Shown one piece after another: positions 53,822 to 62,528 of a DNA stretch of 64,000 nucleotides; positions within the stretch are counted from its first letter, which is position 1; every line of letters starts with the position of its first letter. Origin of the DNA: Pseudomonas vanderleydeniana (lineage in GTDB: Bacteria; Pseudomonadota; Gammaproteobacteria; Pseudomonadales; Pseudomonadaceae). The translations under genes and the position numbers were made by a program. Under the pieces are notes generated by a model that did no database searches, had not been told where the DNA came from, and saw nothing but the letters and a program-made list of their open reading frames with translations. The stretch is taken from contig NZ_CP077093.1 in assembly GCF_014268755.2 (NCBI RefSeq), forward strand, positions 4,886,001 through 4,950,000. The letters are read 5' to 3'.

Positions 53822-54754
53822 ATGAGCCTGTATGCCCCTCCCCAGGAACGTCCAACCGAGGTCTTCAGCCGATTACCCAGGGAATTCTGGCGGGACGGGG
53901 ATTCGGACTGGGTCAGGGCCAACAAGCCCGGCCAACCCGTAAGCAGCTTCCTGGAGGGACCCTCCTTCGATCAGGCGGGCAATCTCTATGTCACCGACAT
54001 CCCCTATGGGCGGATCTTTCGCGTGACGCCAGAAGGCGACTGGGAACTGATCGTGGAATACGACGGCTGGCCCAACGGCCTGAAGGTCCATCGTGATGGC
54101 CGGGTTTTCATCGCCGACTACAAGAACGGCATCCTGGTTCTCGATCCGCTGAGCAAGCGCATCACGCCCTTCCTGACCCATCGCCGCAGCGAAAGCTTCA
54201 AGGGGGTCAATGACCTGTTCTTCGACCGGCAGGGGCATCTGTACTTCACCGACCAGGGACAGACAGGCATGCACGACCCGACCGGCCGGGTGTTTCGCTA
54301 CGACCTGGCGCAACAGCGCCTGGACTGCCTGCTGGACAACGGCCCCAGCCCCAACGGCCTGGTGATGGATCTCCAGGAAAAGGCCCTGCTGGTGGCCATG
54401 ACCCGCGGGAACGCCGTGTGGCGGCTGCCCCTCCAGGCGGACGGCACTACCTCCAAGGTCGGCGTGTTCACGGCGATGGCGGGCGGCGTCAGTGGCGCTG
54501 ACGGCATGGCCCTGGACGAATCGGGGAATCTCTACGTCTGCGACGCCGGTAACGGATGCGTGTGGGCCTTCGACGCCCACGCCGTGCCGCTCTATCGCTT
54601 CAAGTCCTGCACCGAAGGCAGGACCCTGACCAACCTCGCCTTCGGTGGCGAAGGCAATCGCGGCCTGTTCATCACCGACTCATCGACGGGCCACATCCTC
54701 AGGGCCGACACCGGCCACCCGGGCAAGCAAATGTTCTCGCACACCCCCGCCTGA
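53822..54754 (+). CDS. SMP-30/gluconolactonase-family lactonase
   Basis: Six-bladed beta-propeller hydrolase of 310 residues. Metal ligands are expected in FLEGPSFDQAGNLYVTD (Glu near residue 43), PSPNGLVMD and DGMALDESGNLYVCD. Related enzymes open aldonolactones and other sugar or hydroxy-acid lactones with Ca or Zn. There is no signal peptide, so it is cytosolic. It leads the plus-strand transcript with the CitMHS carrier 101 bp downstream. In this context it may open a lactone form of the cluster's substrate. Confidence 0.85.
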   Translation: MSLYAPPQERPTEVFSRLPREFWRDGDSDWVRANKPGQPVSSFLEGPSFDQAGNLYVTDIPYGRIFRVTPEGDWELIVEYDGWPNGLKVHRDGRVFIADYKNGILVLDPLSKRITPFLTHRRSESFKGVNDLFFDRQGHLYFTDQGQTGMHDPTGRVFRYDLAQQRLDCLLDNGPSPNGLVMDLQEKALLVAMTRGNAVWRLPLQADGTTSKVGVFTAMAGGVSGADGMALDESGNLYVCDAGNGCVWAFDAHAVPLYRFKSCTEGRTLTNLAFGGEGNRGLFITDSSTGHILRADTGHPGKQMFSHTPA

Positions 54755-54855
54755 CCCATCGAGCCGCCGCCCTGTGCACAAGGCGCACGGGCTGCGCTCG
54801 GCTCGCAAAAAGCGGGTACCCACCACTCATACAAGACAGATAACAAGAGGGAAAC

Positions 54856-56142
54856 ATGCTTACGCTTCTGAGCTACACCATGATCGCCTGCTTCATGTAC
54901 CTGGTCATGAGCAAGCGCCTGTCACCCCTGGTGGCTCTCATCCTGGTACCGGTCGCCTTTGCCAGCCTGAGCGGGTTCGCCCCCCAGTTGGGCCCGATGA
55001 TGTTCGATGGCGTGAAGATGCTGGCCCCGACCGGGATCATGCTGACCTTCGCGATTCTCTACTTCTGCATGATGACCGACGCCGGCCTCTTCAACCCGCT
55101 GATCAAGCTGATTCTCAAGTGCGTGAAAGGCGACCCGCTGAAGATTGTCATCGGCACCGCCATTCTCGGCATCTGCGTGGGCCTGGATGGCGATGGTGCC
55201 ACGACGTACATCATCACCACCGCCGCGCTGCTCCCCCTGTACCGGCGCACCGGCATGAGCCTCCAGGTGCTGGCAACGGTCCTGCTGCTGACCAATGGCG
55301 TGATGAACATCCTGCCCTGGGCGGGGCCCTTCTCTCGCGCCGCGAGTGCCATGCATGTGGACATCACGGAACTGTTCCTTGAAATGCTCCCGTTGATGAT
55401 CGCCGGGGCAGGCTGGGTGATCTTCGCCGCGTTCTACCTCGGCAGCCGAGAACGTCGCCGGCTGGGCGTCGTGCAGCTCGACCACGATGAAACCATGAGC
55501 CACTTCACCGAGTTCAGGCTGACCGACTGGCGCTTCCTGTTCAACGCGGCGCTCACCCTCGCGCTCATCTCGCTGATGATGCTCAACGTCATGCCGCTTG
55601 CGATCCTGTTCATGCTCGCCTTCGGCCTGGGCGTACTGGTGAACTTCCCCGACGTGAAGGCGCAGAAGGCGGTCATCGGCAAATACGCCGACAACGTCAT
55701 GGCGGTGACCTTGCTGATCTTCGCCGCGGGTATCTTCGTCGGGATCATGTCCGGAACCGGCATGATCAAGGCTATCTCGGAGAGCCTGATACACGTCATC
55801 CCCGAGTCCGCCGGTCATTTCATGTCGGTCATCACGGCCTTCCTGAGCATGCCGTTCACCTACGTGCTGACCAACGATGCCTTCTACTTCGGCATCCTGC
55901 CGATCCTGGCAGAGACCGCGAGCCACTATGGTATCGGCGCCAGGGAGATGGCTATCGCCAGCCTCATCGGCCAGCCCGTTCACCTGCTCAGCCCACTCGT
56001 GGCGTCCACCTACCTGTTGTGCGGGCTGCTTGACCTGGACTACGGCGACAACCAACGGGCGTCCATTGGCTGGTGCGTGGGGACGTGCCTGGTGATGTTC
56101 GCCACCGCCATCGCACTGGGCACCATCGGGGTCTTCAACTGA
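54856..56142 (+). CDS. CitMHS-family organic-acid transporter
   Basis: Inner-membrane carrier of 428 residues with about 12 helices. Segments such as PTGIMLTFAILYFCMMTDAGLFNPL and GLDGDGATTYIITTAALLPLYRR are typical of CitMHS citrate-metal:H+ symporters. GDGATTY near residue 114 is the conserved signature. Family members carry citrate and similar tri- or dicarboxylates as metal complexes. Placed after the lactonase, it supports a citrate-like or branched hydroxy-dicarboxylate substrate for the cluster. A GAGGG site precedes the ATG. Confidence 0.88.
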   Translation: MLTLLSYTMIACFMYLVMSKRLSPLVALILVPVAFASLSGFAPQLGPMMFDGVKMLAPTGIMLTFAILYFCMMTDAGLFNPLIKLILKCVKGDPLKIVIGTAILGICVGLDGDGATTYIITTAALLPLYRRTGMSLQVLATVLLLTNGVMNILPWAGPFSRAASAMHVDITELFLEMLPLMIAGAGWVIFAAFYLGSRERRRLGVVQLDHDETMSHFTEFRLTDWRFLFNAALTLALISLMMLNVMPLAILFMLAFGLGVLVNFPDVKAQKAVIGKYADNVMAVTLLIFAAGIFVGIMSGTGMIKAISESLIHVIPESAGHFMSVITAFLSMPFTYVLTNDAFYFGILPILAETASHYGIGAREMAIASLIGQPVHLLSPLVASTYLLCGLLDLDYGDNQRASIGWCVGTCLVMFATAIALGTIGVFN

Positions 56143-56247
56143 AGTGCTTTCCCGGCCTCGCGAGGCGCGGGCAGCCTCATGCCCCGCCTCCCGAACACCA
56201 GGTTGCCCGATTGGAGCGAAATGGATGGACCCTCCTGACTTTTGACA

Positions 56248-57522
56248 TCAGAAACGCGGCTTGACGGTTTTCCAGTCCGGCCGGTAGCGCTGCATCTGCC
56301 TGACGTCATCGCGCTGGCGAATGCCACAACTCAGGTACTGCTCGTGCAGCTTGCCCAATTGGTCGTGGTCGAGTTCCACACCCAGACCAGGTGCACGGGT
56401 GATCGTCACGCAGCCATCGACGATCGGCAGCTTGCCCCCCTTGATCACCTCCTCGTCCGGCTCCTGCCACGGGTAGTGGGTATCGCAGGCGTAGTCGAGG
56501 TTGGGCACCGCCGCCGCGACATGGGCCATCGCCATCAGGCTGATGCCCAGGTGGGAGTTGGAGTGCATGGACACCCCCAGGCCAAAGGCCTCGCACATTT
56601 TCGCCAGCGCCTGGGTATCGCGCAGGCCGCCCCAGTAGTGATGGTCGGCCAGCACGATCTGCACGCTGTTCAGCGCCACGCTGCGCCGGAACTCATCGAA
56701 ATCGGTGACCACCATGTTGGTCGCCAGCGGCAGGCCAGTGCGCTTGTGCAACTCGGCCATGCCCTCCAGTCCCGGGGTCGGGTCTTCGTAGTACTGCAGG
56801 TCATCACCGAGCAACTGCGCCATGCGGATGGCGGTGTCCAGTGACCAGTTGCCGTTGGGGTCGATGCGCAGCGGCAGACCGGGGAACGCCTGCTTGAGTG
56901 CCTTGATGCACGACACTTCATGCTCGGGCTCCAGGGCACCGGCCTTGAGCTTGATGCTCTGGAAACCATGGGCCTCGATCATCCGGCGGGCCTGGGCGAC
57001 GATCTGCTCCTCGCTGATCGCCTCCCCCCAGCTGTCGGGCGGATAGGGAGAGTCGATGTGCCGGGCGTACTTGAAGAACAGGTAGGCGCTGAACGGAATC
57101 CGGTCACGCACCGCACCGCCAAGCACATCCACCAGCGGCACGTTCAGGGAGCGCGCCTGCAAGTCGAGAAAGGCCACCTCGAACGCCGAGTAGGCATTGC
57201 TCACCGCCTTGCTGGCATGGGAGCCCGGCGCCAGTTCAGCACCGGCGAGCGTTGCCGGCTGGTGCGCGGCTACCGTTGCCTGGACGATGGCGCGCAGCTG
57301 GTTGAGATTGAAGGGGTCGAGCCCGATCAGTTGCGGCTGCACCCGCTGCTGGATCGCCAGCGCCGGCGCGTCGCCATAGCTTTCGCCCAGGCCGATGTAG
57401 CCGGTGTCGCTCTCGATCTCGATGATCGAACGCAGCGCGTAGGGTTCGTGGATACCGCTGGCGTTGAGCAGCGGCGGGTCCCGAAAGGCGATGGGGGTGA
57501 CGGTGACACGAACGATTTTCAC
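56248..57522 (-). CDS. second aldarate dehydratase-like enolase-superfamily enzyme
   Basis: Enolase-superfamily enzyme of 424 residues in the mandelate racemase/glucarate dehydratase subgroup. The KxK pair is in SIKLKAGALEPEHE, metal ligands in RIDPNGNWS and YEDPTPG, then TNMVVTDFDEF, LADHHYWGG and SMHSNSHLGIS with the catalytic His. It begins with GTG at 57522, 8 nt after AGGGAG; the upstream frame overlaps the LysR gene. It shares only motif-level pattern with gudD at 27054, so it is a paralogue for a different acid sugar. Divergent from the LysR gene. Confidence 0.85.
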   Translation of the reverse strand: MKIVRVTVTPIAFRDPPLLNASGIHEPYALRSIIEIESDTGYIGLGESYGDAPALAIQQRVQPQLIGLDPFNLNQLRAIVQATVAAHQPATLAGAELAPGSHASKAVSNAYSAFEVAFLDLQARSLNVPLVDVLGGAVRDRIPFSAYLFFKYARHIDSPYPPDSWGEAISEEQIVAQARRMIEAHGFQSIKLKAGALEPEHEVSCIKALKQAFPGLPLRIDPNGNWSLDTAIRMAQLLGDDLQYYEDPTPGLEGMAELHKRTGLPLATNMVVTDFDEFRRSVALNSVQIVLADHHYWGGLRDTQALAKMCEAFGLGVSMHSNSHLGISLMAMAHVAAAVPNLDYACDTHYPWQEPDEEVIKGGKLPIVDGCVTITRAPGLGVELDHDQLGKLHEQYLSCGIRQRDDVRQMQRYRPDWKTVKPRF

Positions 57523-57611
57523 GAGTGGGCTCCCTGTAGGGCGGCACGCGAGGCGTGAGGATGGGGTGAGCCGATGATGGACGCGGGTATTGTTGCTGTC
57601 TAATCTAACCT

Positions 57612-57628
57612 GGTATTGGATTGATACC
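57612..57628. promoter_or_regulatory. LysR-type box between dehydratase and lysR
   Basis: GGTAT-N7-ATACC, an interrupted palindrome of the T-N11-A class. It lies 13-29 bp upstream of the LysR ATG and 90-106 bp upstream of the dehydratase GTG, consistent with autorepression plus divergent activation. Confidence 0.5.
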
Positions 57629-57640
57629 TGGATTGGATCA

Positions 57641-58561
57641 ATGTTTGAACTGACCCAACTGCGTTGCTTTACCACGGTGGCCACGGAATTGAACTTCCGG
57701 CGAGCTGCCGAACGGCTGAACATGACCCAGCCGCCCCTGAGCCGGCAGATCCAGCTGCTGGAGCATTCACTGGGTGTCGAGCTGTTCACCCGCACCACGC
57801 GCAGCGTCGCGCTCACCGCTGCCGGCCGGGCGTTCTTCATCGAGGCGCAGAACCTGCTGGAGCGCGCGCAACAGGCCGCCGCCAGTGCCAGGCGCTTTGC
57901 CGAGGGCGATATCGGTACGGTCAACATCAGCTTCGTCGGCAGCGCGGTGTATGAGTTCCTGCCCAAGGTCATCGCCGAGGCCCGCCTCAAGCAGCCGCAT
58001 GTGAAGATCGAGCTGTCGGAGATGAACACCTACCAGCAGCATGAGGCCCTGCGTGCCCGACGCATCGACCTGGGGATCGTGCGGGCGCCCCTGCTGGAAC
58101 CGGGCTACGCCACCGAGTGCCTGGTACGCGAGCCGTTTCTACTGGCGGTGCACAGTGACCATCGCCTCGCAACGGCCGAGTCCGTGTCGATCCAGGACCT
58201 GGATGCACAGCCCTTCCTGATGTACGCCCACTCGGCGTATCCACCGTTCAACGAGCTGCTGACCGGCCGGCTGCGCTCGGCGCGCGTCACGCCACAGTAC
58301 GTGCAGTGGCTGGGCTCATCCCTGACCATCCTGGCACTGGTCAACGCGGGCATGGGCCTGGCGCTGGTACCGCGATGCGCCAGCAGCGTCGCATTCAGGA
58401 ACGTGGTCTTTCGCGAAATCGACCTGGGCGAAGGGGTGCAGAGCGAACTGCACCTGATCTGGCACCAGAACAACGACAACCCGGCGTTCAGCATGCTGCT
58501 GGAAGGAATCCGTACAGCCGCCCGCGAGGGGTGGCCGGCGACAGCCCCGTTGACAGCATAA
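57641..58561 (+). CDS. LysR-family regulator, BenM/CatM-like
   Basis: Transcription factor of 306 residues with HTH at LNFRRAAERLNMTQPPLSRQIQLLE (about residues 18-42) and an effector domain opening VNISFVGSAVYEFLPKVI. The N-terminal MFELTQLRCFTTVATELNF style is that of the aromatic/acid-responsive CatR-BenM branch. The start is the ATG at 57641; an upstream in-frame ATG would absorb the LysR box. It most likely controls the divergent dehydratase gene. Confidence 0.87.
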   Translation: MFELTQLRCFTTVATELNFRRAAERLNMTQPPLSRQIQLLEHSLGVELFTRTTRSVALTAAGRAFFIEAQNLLERAQQAAASARRFAEGDIGTVNISFVGSAVYEFLPKVIAEARLKQPHVKIELSEMNTYQQHEALRARRIDLGIVRAPLLEPGYATECLVREPFLLAVHSDHRLATAESVSIQDLDAQPFLMYAHSAYPPFNELLTGRLRSARVTPQYVQWLGSSLTILALVNAGMGLALVPRCASSVAFRNVVFREIDLGEGVQSELHLIWHQNNDNPAFSMLLEGIRTAAREGWPATAPLTA

Positions 58562-58589
58562 TGACAGTGTCCAACGTGTTATCCGGGCG

Positions 58590-59528
58590 CTAGTGCGAAG
58601 AGACAAAAATCGACGGTGTGTTCGACTGCGGCAACGCGTACGTCGCCTTCATCCATGCAATCTCGGCCTGGGGCGTGCGACCAAAGAATCGCTTGAACTC
58701 CCGGCTGAACTGCGAGGCGCTTTCATACCCCACATCGAACGCCGCAGCCGAGGCCGTCACCTCATTGCGCAGCATCAGTAACCGCGCCTGGTGCAGCCGC
58801 GTGGACTTGAGGTACTGCAAGGGCGAGGTGTCGGTGACGCTCCTGAAGTGCCGGTGAAAATTGGGCACGCTCATGCTGGCTTCCTGCGCCAGGGCCTCGA
58901 CGCTCAATGGCTCCCGGTAGCAGCTGTGGATCTTGCGGATGGCCCGGGTCACCTTGCCAAAATGACCTTGCTGGCCAAGTGCGGCACGCAGGGAGCCGCC
59001 CTGCTCGCCAGCCAGGACGCGATAGTAGATTTCACGCACCAGCGACGGCCCGAGAATCCTTGCCTCGACGGGATGGTTCATGGCCTCCAGGAAGCGCAGG
59101 GTGGAGTCGCGCAACCCATCGTCCATCATCGAGGAGTACAGGCCCTTGGGCTGCGAGGACGGGGGGCCGAACGTCCGGTCGATTTCCACGACCAACTCAC
59201 CCGCCAGCTTGAAATCCAGCCGCATGTACACGGCGAGCATCGGTTCATCCTCGCTGGCGTCGGTCTCCATCGTGAAGGGCACCGGGACGGAAACAACCAG
59301 GTACTGCTGGGCATCGTAGACATAGACGTCCTCACCCAGGTACCCGCGCTTGCGGCCCTGGCACAGGATCACGATACCGGGCTCATAGAGCACCGGCGTG
59401 CGGGTCAACGGCCGGTTGGAACGCAGGAAGCGTATGTCATCCAACGGGCTCAGGTTGTAGCCCTCGAGCGGCGCCAGCTGCTCCATCAGCCGCACCATGC
59501 GTTGAGCGCGATCCGTACCACCCGCCAT
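58590..59528 (-). CDS. AraC-family regulator
   Basis: Regulator of 312 residues. The N-terminal half is an AraC_N-type sensor (RTPVLYEPGIVILCQGRKRGYLG), and the C-terminal half has two HTHs: LSVEALAQEASMSVPNFHRHFRSV and ASAAAFDVGYESASQFSREFKRFFG. Such proteins (YqhC-like) often govern adjacent oxidoreductases responding to aldehydes. It is 11 bp downstream of the SDR gene on the same strand, so the two are co-transcribed and the regulator could act on its own operon. Confidence 0.86.
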   Translation of the reverse strand: MAGGTDRAQRMVRLMEQLAPLEGYNLSPLDDIRFLRSNRPLTRTPVLYEPGIVILCQGRKRGYLGEDVYVYDAQQYLVVSVPVPFTMETDASEDEPMLAVYMRLDFKLAGELVVEIDRTFGPPSSQPKGLYSSMMDDGLRDSTLRFLEAMNHPVEARILGPSLVREIYYRVLAGEQGGSLRAALGQQGHFGKVTRAIRKIHSCYREPLSVEALAQEASMSVPNFHRHFRSVTDTSPLQYLKSTRLHQARLLMLRNEVTASAAAFDVGYESASQFSREFKRFFGRTPQAEIAWMKATYALPQSNTPSIFVSSH

Positions 59529-59539
59529 GCTCGCCCTCC

Positions 59540-60385
59540 CTACAGGCCCCTGTCACTGTCCGTCGAACGGGTCAGCGTTTCCCATTGTTCGATATCTTTC
59601 AAGGACTGCTCCAGCTTGCCACGCACCAGGCCCAGGGCATCACTGCCAAGCAGCAGGTGGGCGGGCGGGTGGCTGCTGGCTATCAGCGCCAACAGGGCCT
59701 GCGCCGCCTTGCGTGGATCCCCCAGTTGCTTGCCACTCTTCGCTTCACGGGCCTTGCGTATGGGGTCAAAACTGGCGTCGTAATCGGCGATGCTGCGCGG
59801 TGTGCGCTGCATCGAGCGTCCGGCCCAATCGGTACGGAACGAGCCCGGTGCCACTGCCGTGACGAAGATGTTGAACGGGCCGAGTTCCTTGCTGAGGGTA
59901 TCCGAAATGCCTTCCAGCGCGAACTTGCTGCCACAGTAATAGGCAATGCCCGGCATGGTGATCGTACCGCCCATGGAGGTGATGTTGATGACATGACCAC
60001 GGCGGCGCTGGCGGAAATAAGGGACGAAGGCCTTGGTGACGGCGACGGCACCGAACACGTTCACGTCGAACTGCCGGCGCATCTCCTCCAGCGATGACTC
60101 TTCGAAAACACCCTCGTGACCGTAGCCGGCGTTGTTGACCAGGACATCGACCGGGCCGTGGCGCTGCTCCACCTCGGCAACGACGCTATCGATACGCGCG
60201 AAATCCGTCACATCCAGGATGACCCCATGGGCGCGCCCGGGCGACAGCGCTTCGAACGCCTGCAGGGCGTCCTGATGACGGACCGTTCCGATCACCCGGT
60301 GCCCAGCCATCAATGCCTCGCTGGCCAGTGCCTTGCCAAAGCCGCTGCTGATACCGGTGATGAACAGGGTTTTAGAGTTGCTCAT
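59540..60385 (-). CDS. SDR-family oxidoreductase
   Basis: Short-chain dehydrogenase of 281 residues, a little longer than the classical group. It has TGISSGFG (residues 9-16), NNAGYGHEG near 88, the catalytic Ser in ITSMGG and YYCGSK near 155. The extended C-terminus (PPAHLLLGSDALGLVRGKLE) is typical of the oxidoreductase branch often annotated as 3-oxoacyl reductase-like. The start is the ATG at 60385 with AGGAGG 9 nt upstream. Substrate unknown; it shares a transcript with the AraC gene. Confidence 0.85.
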   Translation of the reverse strand: MSNSKTLFITGISSGFGKALASEALMAGHRVIGTVRHQDALQAFEALSPGRAHGVILDVTDFARIDSVVAEVEQRHGPVDVLVNNAGYGHEGVFEESSLEEMRRQFDVNVFGAVAVTKAFVPYFRQRRRGHVINITSMGGTITMPGIAYYCGSKFALEGISDTLSKELGPFNIFVTAVAPGSFRTDWAGRSMQRTPRSIADYDASFDPIRKAREAKSGKQLGDPRKAAQALLALIASSHPPAHLLLGSDALGLVRGKLEQSLKDIEQWETLTRSTDSDRGL

Positions 60386-60502
60386 GAAGAATGCCTCCTG
60401 GTTGATGGCGCTCATGGTAGTGACCATGCGGCAACCACCCCATGCCGGATCATCTACAAACCTTGCCTATTCCTATCAACCAGAAAGCCTGGGGCGGCAG
60501 CC

Positions 60503-61273
60503 TTATCGAATATAGCTGCCGCCGTTGACATCCAGCGTCGCCCCGTTGAGTGACGCCTGGGATGGCCTGAGCACGAACGCCACCAGCTCGGCGACTTCCG
60601 CCGGACTGGCCATGCGTCCAACCGGGATATCCGCTGTCGCAGCGGCCTCGCCATGCTGGGCAATGAACTGCTCGGCCATGTCCGTACGTACCCAACCGGG
60701 CGCAATTGCCACGGCGACCACCCCGTCTCCGGCGACACTGCGCGCCAGGGATTTGGTCAGGTTGATCAAGGCGGCCTTGCTGGTGCCATAGGGCAAGGCA
60801 TCGGCCGCATAGCCACGCTGGGCGGCACGACTGGCCATGTTGATGATGCGCCCGCCACCGTGGGTACGAAAATGCGTCACGGCCTCACGGCACAGGTCGG
60901 CGGCCGCGAAGAAGTTGACCTGGAACTCGCGGCGCCACGCGGCACGCCACTGCGCAGACGGCGCATCCAGGGGAATCTCGGTACGAATGCCGGCGTTATT
61001 GACCAGACCGTGGATGCGCCCGCCACAAAGTTCCAGCGCGGCCTGCCACAACTGCTCGGGCCCGGTCTCCTCGCTCAGGTCACCGTGGACGATCCAGCCT
61101 TGACCGCCGATACGCTCGAGCAGGCGCTGCGCGCCCTGGGCATCACGGCTGTAATGGATCAGCGGCCGAGCGCCTTCGGCTGCCAACTGCTCGACGATCG
61201 CGGCGCCGATGCCACCGGAAGCGCCAGTGACCAGGACGGTCTGCCCGGCCAGGGGGCCGTTGAAATCACTCAT
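60503..61273 (-). CDS. SDR-family oxidoreductase, FabG-like
   Basis: Short-chain dehydrogenase of 256 residues: TGASGGIG (residues 16-23), NNAGIRTE near 90, MASRAAQRG with the catalytic Ser, YGTSKAAL near 160 and the C-terminal GATLDVNGGSYIR. The overall pattern is FabG-like. It follows the solute-binding protein gene by 81 bp on the same strand, which suggests a shared transcript and a link to the transported compound. The start is the ATG at 61273, about 10 nt after AAGGAG. Substrate not predictable. Confidence 0.85.
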   Translation of the reverse strand: MSDFNGPLAGQTVLVTGASGGIGAAIVEQLAAEGARPLIHYSRDAQGAQRLLERIGGQGWIVHGDLSEETGPEQLWQAALELCGGRIHGLVNNAGIRTEIPLDAPSAQWRAAWRREFQVNFFAAADLCREAVTHFRTHGGGRIINMASRAAQRGYAADALPYGTSKAALINLTKSLARSVAGDGVVAVAIAPGWVRTDMAEQFIAQHGEAAATADIPVGRMASPAEVAELVAFVLRPSQASLNGATLDVNGGSYIR

Positions 61274-61354
61274 GTGTGCTCTACTCCTTACTCCTGAGAA
61301 TCGACAGTGCCGCCCGCCAGGGTGAAGTGGGCGGCACATTCCGCTTGCGAACAG

Positions 61355-62188
61355 CTATTTCGCGGCGTTGGCCTCGATCGATGCCTTGTCCACCAGTTGC
61401 TGGATATCGCCGGTATCGCGTTTCTGCCGCAGGTAGATGTTCAGCACCTCCAGGTCCGCCGGCGAGATGTCACGGCGCACACCAAACGACACGCCCTGCT
61501 TGGCCAATGCCGGCTTGGGCAGGATTTCGCGTGTCCAGCCGGGGTTGGCCAGGGCGAACAGGTGGTTGGTATCGCTGGCATCGACCAGCACATCGGCCCG
61601 CTTGGACATGACCGCCAGGCGTGCTTCATCCATCCCCGGCAGGCGCATGATCTTGCCACTGTGGATCACCGAGGAAATGGCCTTGTCCTGGGCGGTTCCC
61701 GACATCACGGCGAAGGTCAGGTCGGGCTTGTCCAGGGCCGAGATATCGTCCTTGACCTCTGCCAGCTTGGGGTTGTCCTTGTTCACCAGCAGCGAGACCT
61801 GGTAGTCGGTCGCCGGCACGGTGAAGGCCACGGCCAGCGCACGTTCCGGGGTCTGGTTGAGGGCCATCGCCAAGTCCCACTTGTTGCTCTGCAGCCCGGC
61901 GACCAGGTTATCCCAGTTGGTGTCGACGAAGGACACCTTGACCTTCAGGACCTTCTCGCCGAAGTCGCGGCACAGATCAACGAAGTAACCACTGTAGTCA
62001 CCTGTCTTGGCATCACGCATCACATAGGGTGCGGCCACTGCGGCACCACATCGCAACACACCAGCCTTCTGCACGTCTTGCCAGACCGAGGACTCGGCAG
62101 CCTGGGCCGCCGACTGGGCCAGCAAGGCACCGCACAGACCGGCACCGACCAGGAAAGCCTTGAGGGAAGAAGAACGTGGAAGAACCAT
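61355..62188 (-). CDS. periplasmic amino-acid/solute-binding protein
   Basis: Family 3 extracellular solute-binding protein of 277 residues with a signal peptide ending at AAQA-AES near residue 31. VLRCGAAVAAPYVMRDAKTGDYSGYFVDLCRDFGEK and DLAMALNQTPERA are the ligand-domain motifs of polar-amino-acid ABC importers. No permease or ATPase gene is adjacent, so it is an orphan binder or shares subunits encoded elsewhere. The start is the ATG at 62188 with GTGAGG 7 nt upstream; a GTG four codons earlier is possible but overlaps that site. Confidence 0.85.
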   Translation of the reverse strand: MVLPRSSSLKAFLVGAGLCGALLAQSAAQAAESSVWQDVQKAGVLRCGAAVAAPYVMRDAKTGDYSGYFVDLCRDFGEKVLKVKVSFVDTNWDNLVAGLQSNKWDLAMALNQTPERALAVAFTVPATDYQVSLLVNKDNPKLAEVKDDISALDKPDLTFAVMSGTAQDKAISSVIHSGKIMRLPGMDEARLAVMSKRADVLVDASDTNHLFALANPGWTREILPKPALAKQGVSFGVRRDISPADLEVLNIYLRQKRDTGDIQQLVDKASIEANAAK

Positions 62189-62524
62189 TTTAAACCTCAC
62201 TGAATAGTCATTGTTTTTGGCAGGAAGGTAAGGCGCTAAACTGCATGCGATTTTGTGTGCATGCTTGCACTCAGAATAAAAACTATGAAAGTGGCTGTCA
62301 ATTCCCTTCTCGGGTGCCGCAGTGGGTGTTTGTATCTGCCCTGAAATTTCTGCGGGTCACCGGCATAGGGATTCACTTGGGGAAAGTGACCAGCCTCTAT
62401 TAACGAAAGTAGAATCAAACATGAGCGTGAGAAAAAATATATTTAACTCACCCATTGATTCAGCCCAAGCTGCAGGGATCAGTCAGCCCAAGCCCCACGA
62501 AGGGCCAGATAGAAGGAGATCGGG
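62189..62524. promoter_or_regulatory. divergent region with TGCATGC repeat
   Basis: 336 bp between the binding-protein and UPF0303 starts. TGCATGC occurs at 62242-62248 and 62258-62264, 16 bp apart; the core GCATGC is its own complement, so the pair also reads as an inverted repeat. It lies just upstream of the binding-protein gene and could be its operator. A short frame at 62421-62528 is annotated separately. Confidence 0.4.
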
Positions 62525-62528
62525 ATGA
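62421..62528 (+). CDS. possible 35-residue leader frame before UPF0303 gene
   Basis: Opens MSVRKNIFNS and ends PHEGPDRRRSG. Its TGA overlaps the ATG of the UPF0303 gene in an ATGA junction, permitting coupling. The ribosome site is weak (AGTAGAATC). Composition is not strongly protein-like; called at low confidence because of the overlap. Confidence 0.3.
   Translation: MSVRKNIFNSPIDSAQAAGISQPKPHEGPDRRRSG

Noticed and set aside
57523..58029. Upstream extension of the dehydratase frame on the minus strand
   Set aside because: It lies antisense to the LysR helix-turn-helix, and the GTG at 57522 has a strong AGGGAG site.
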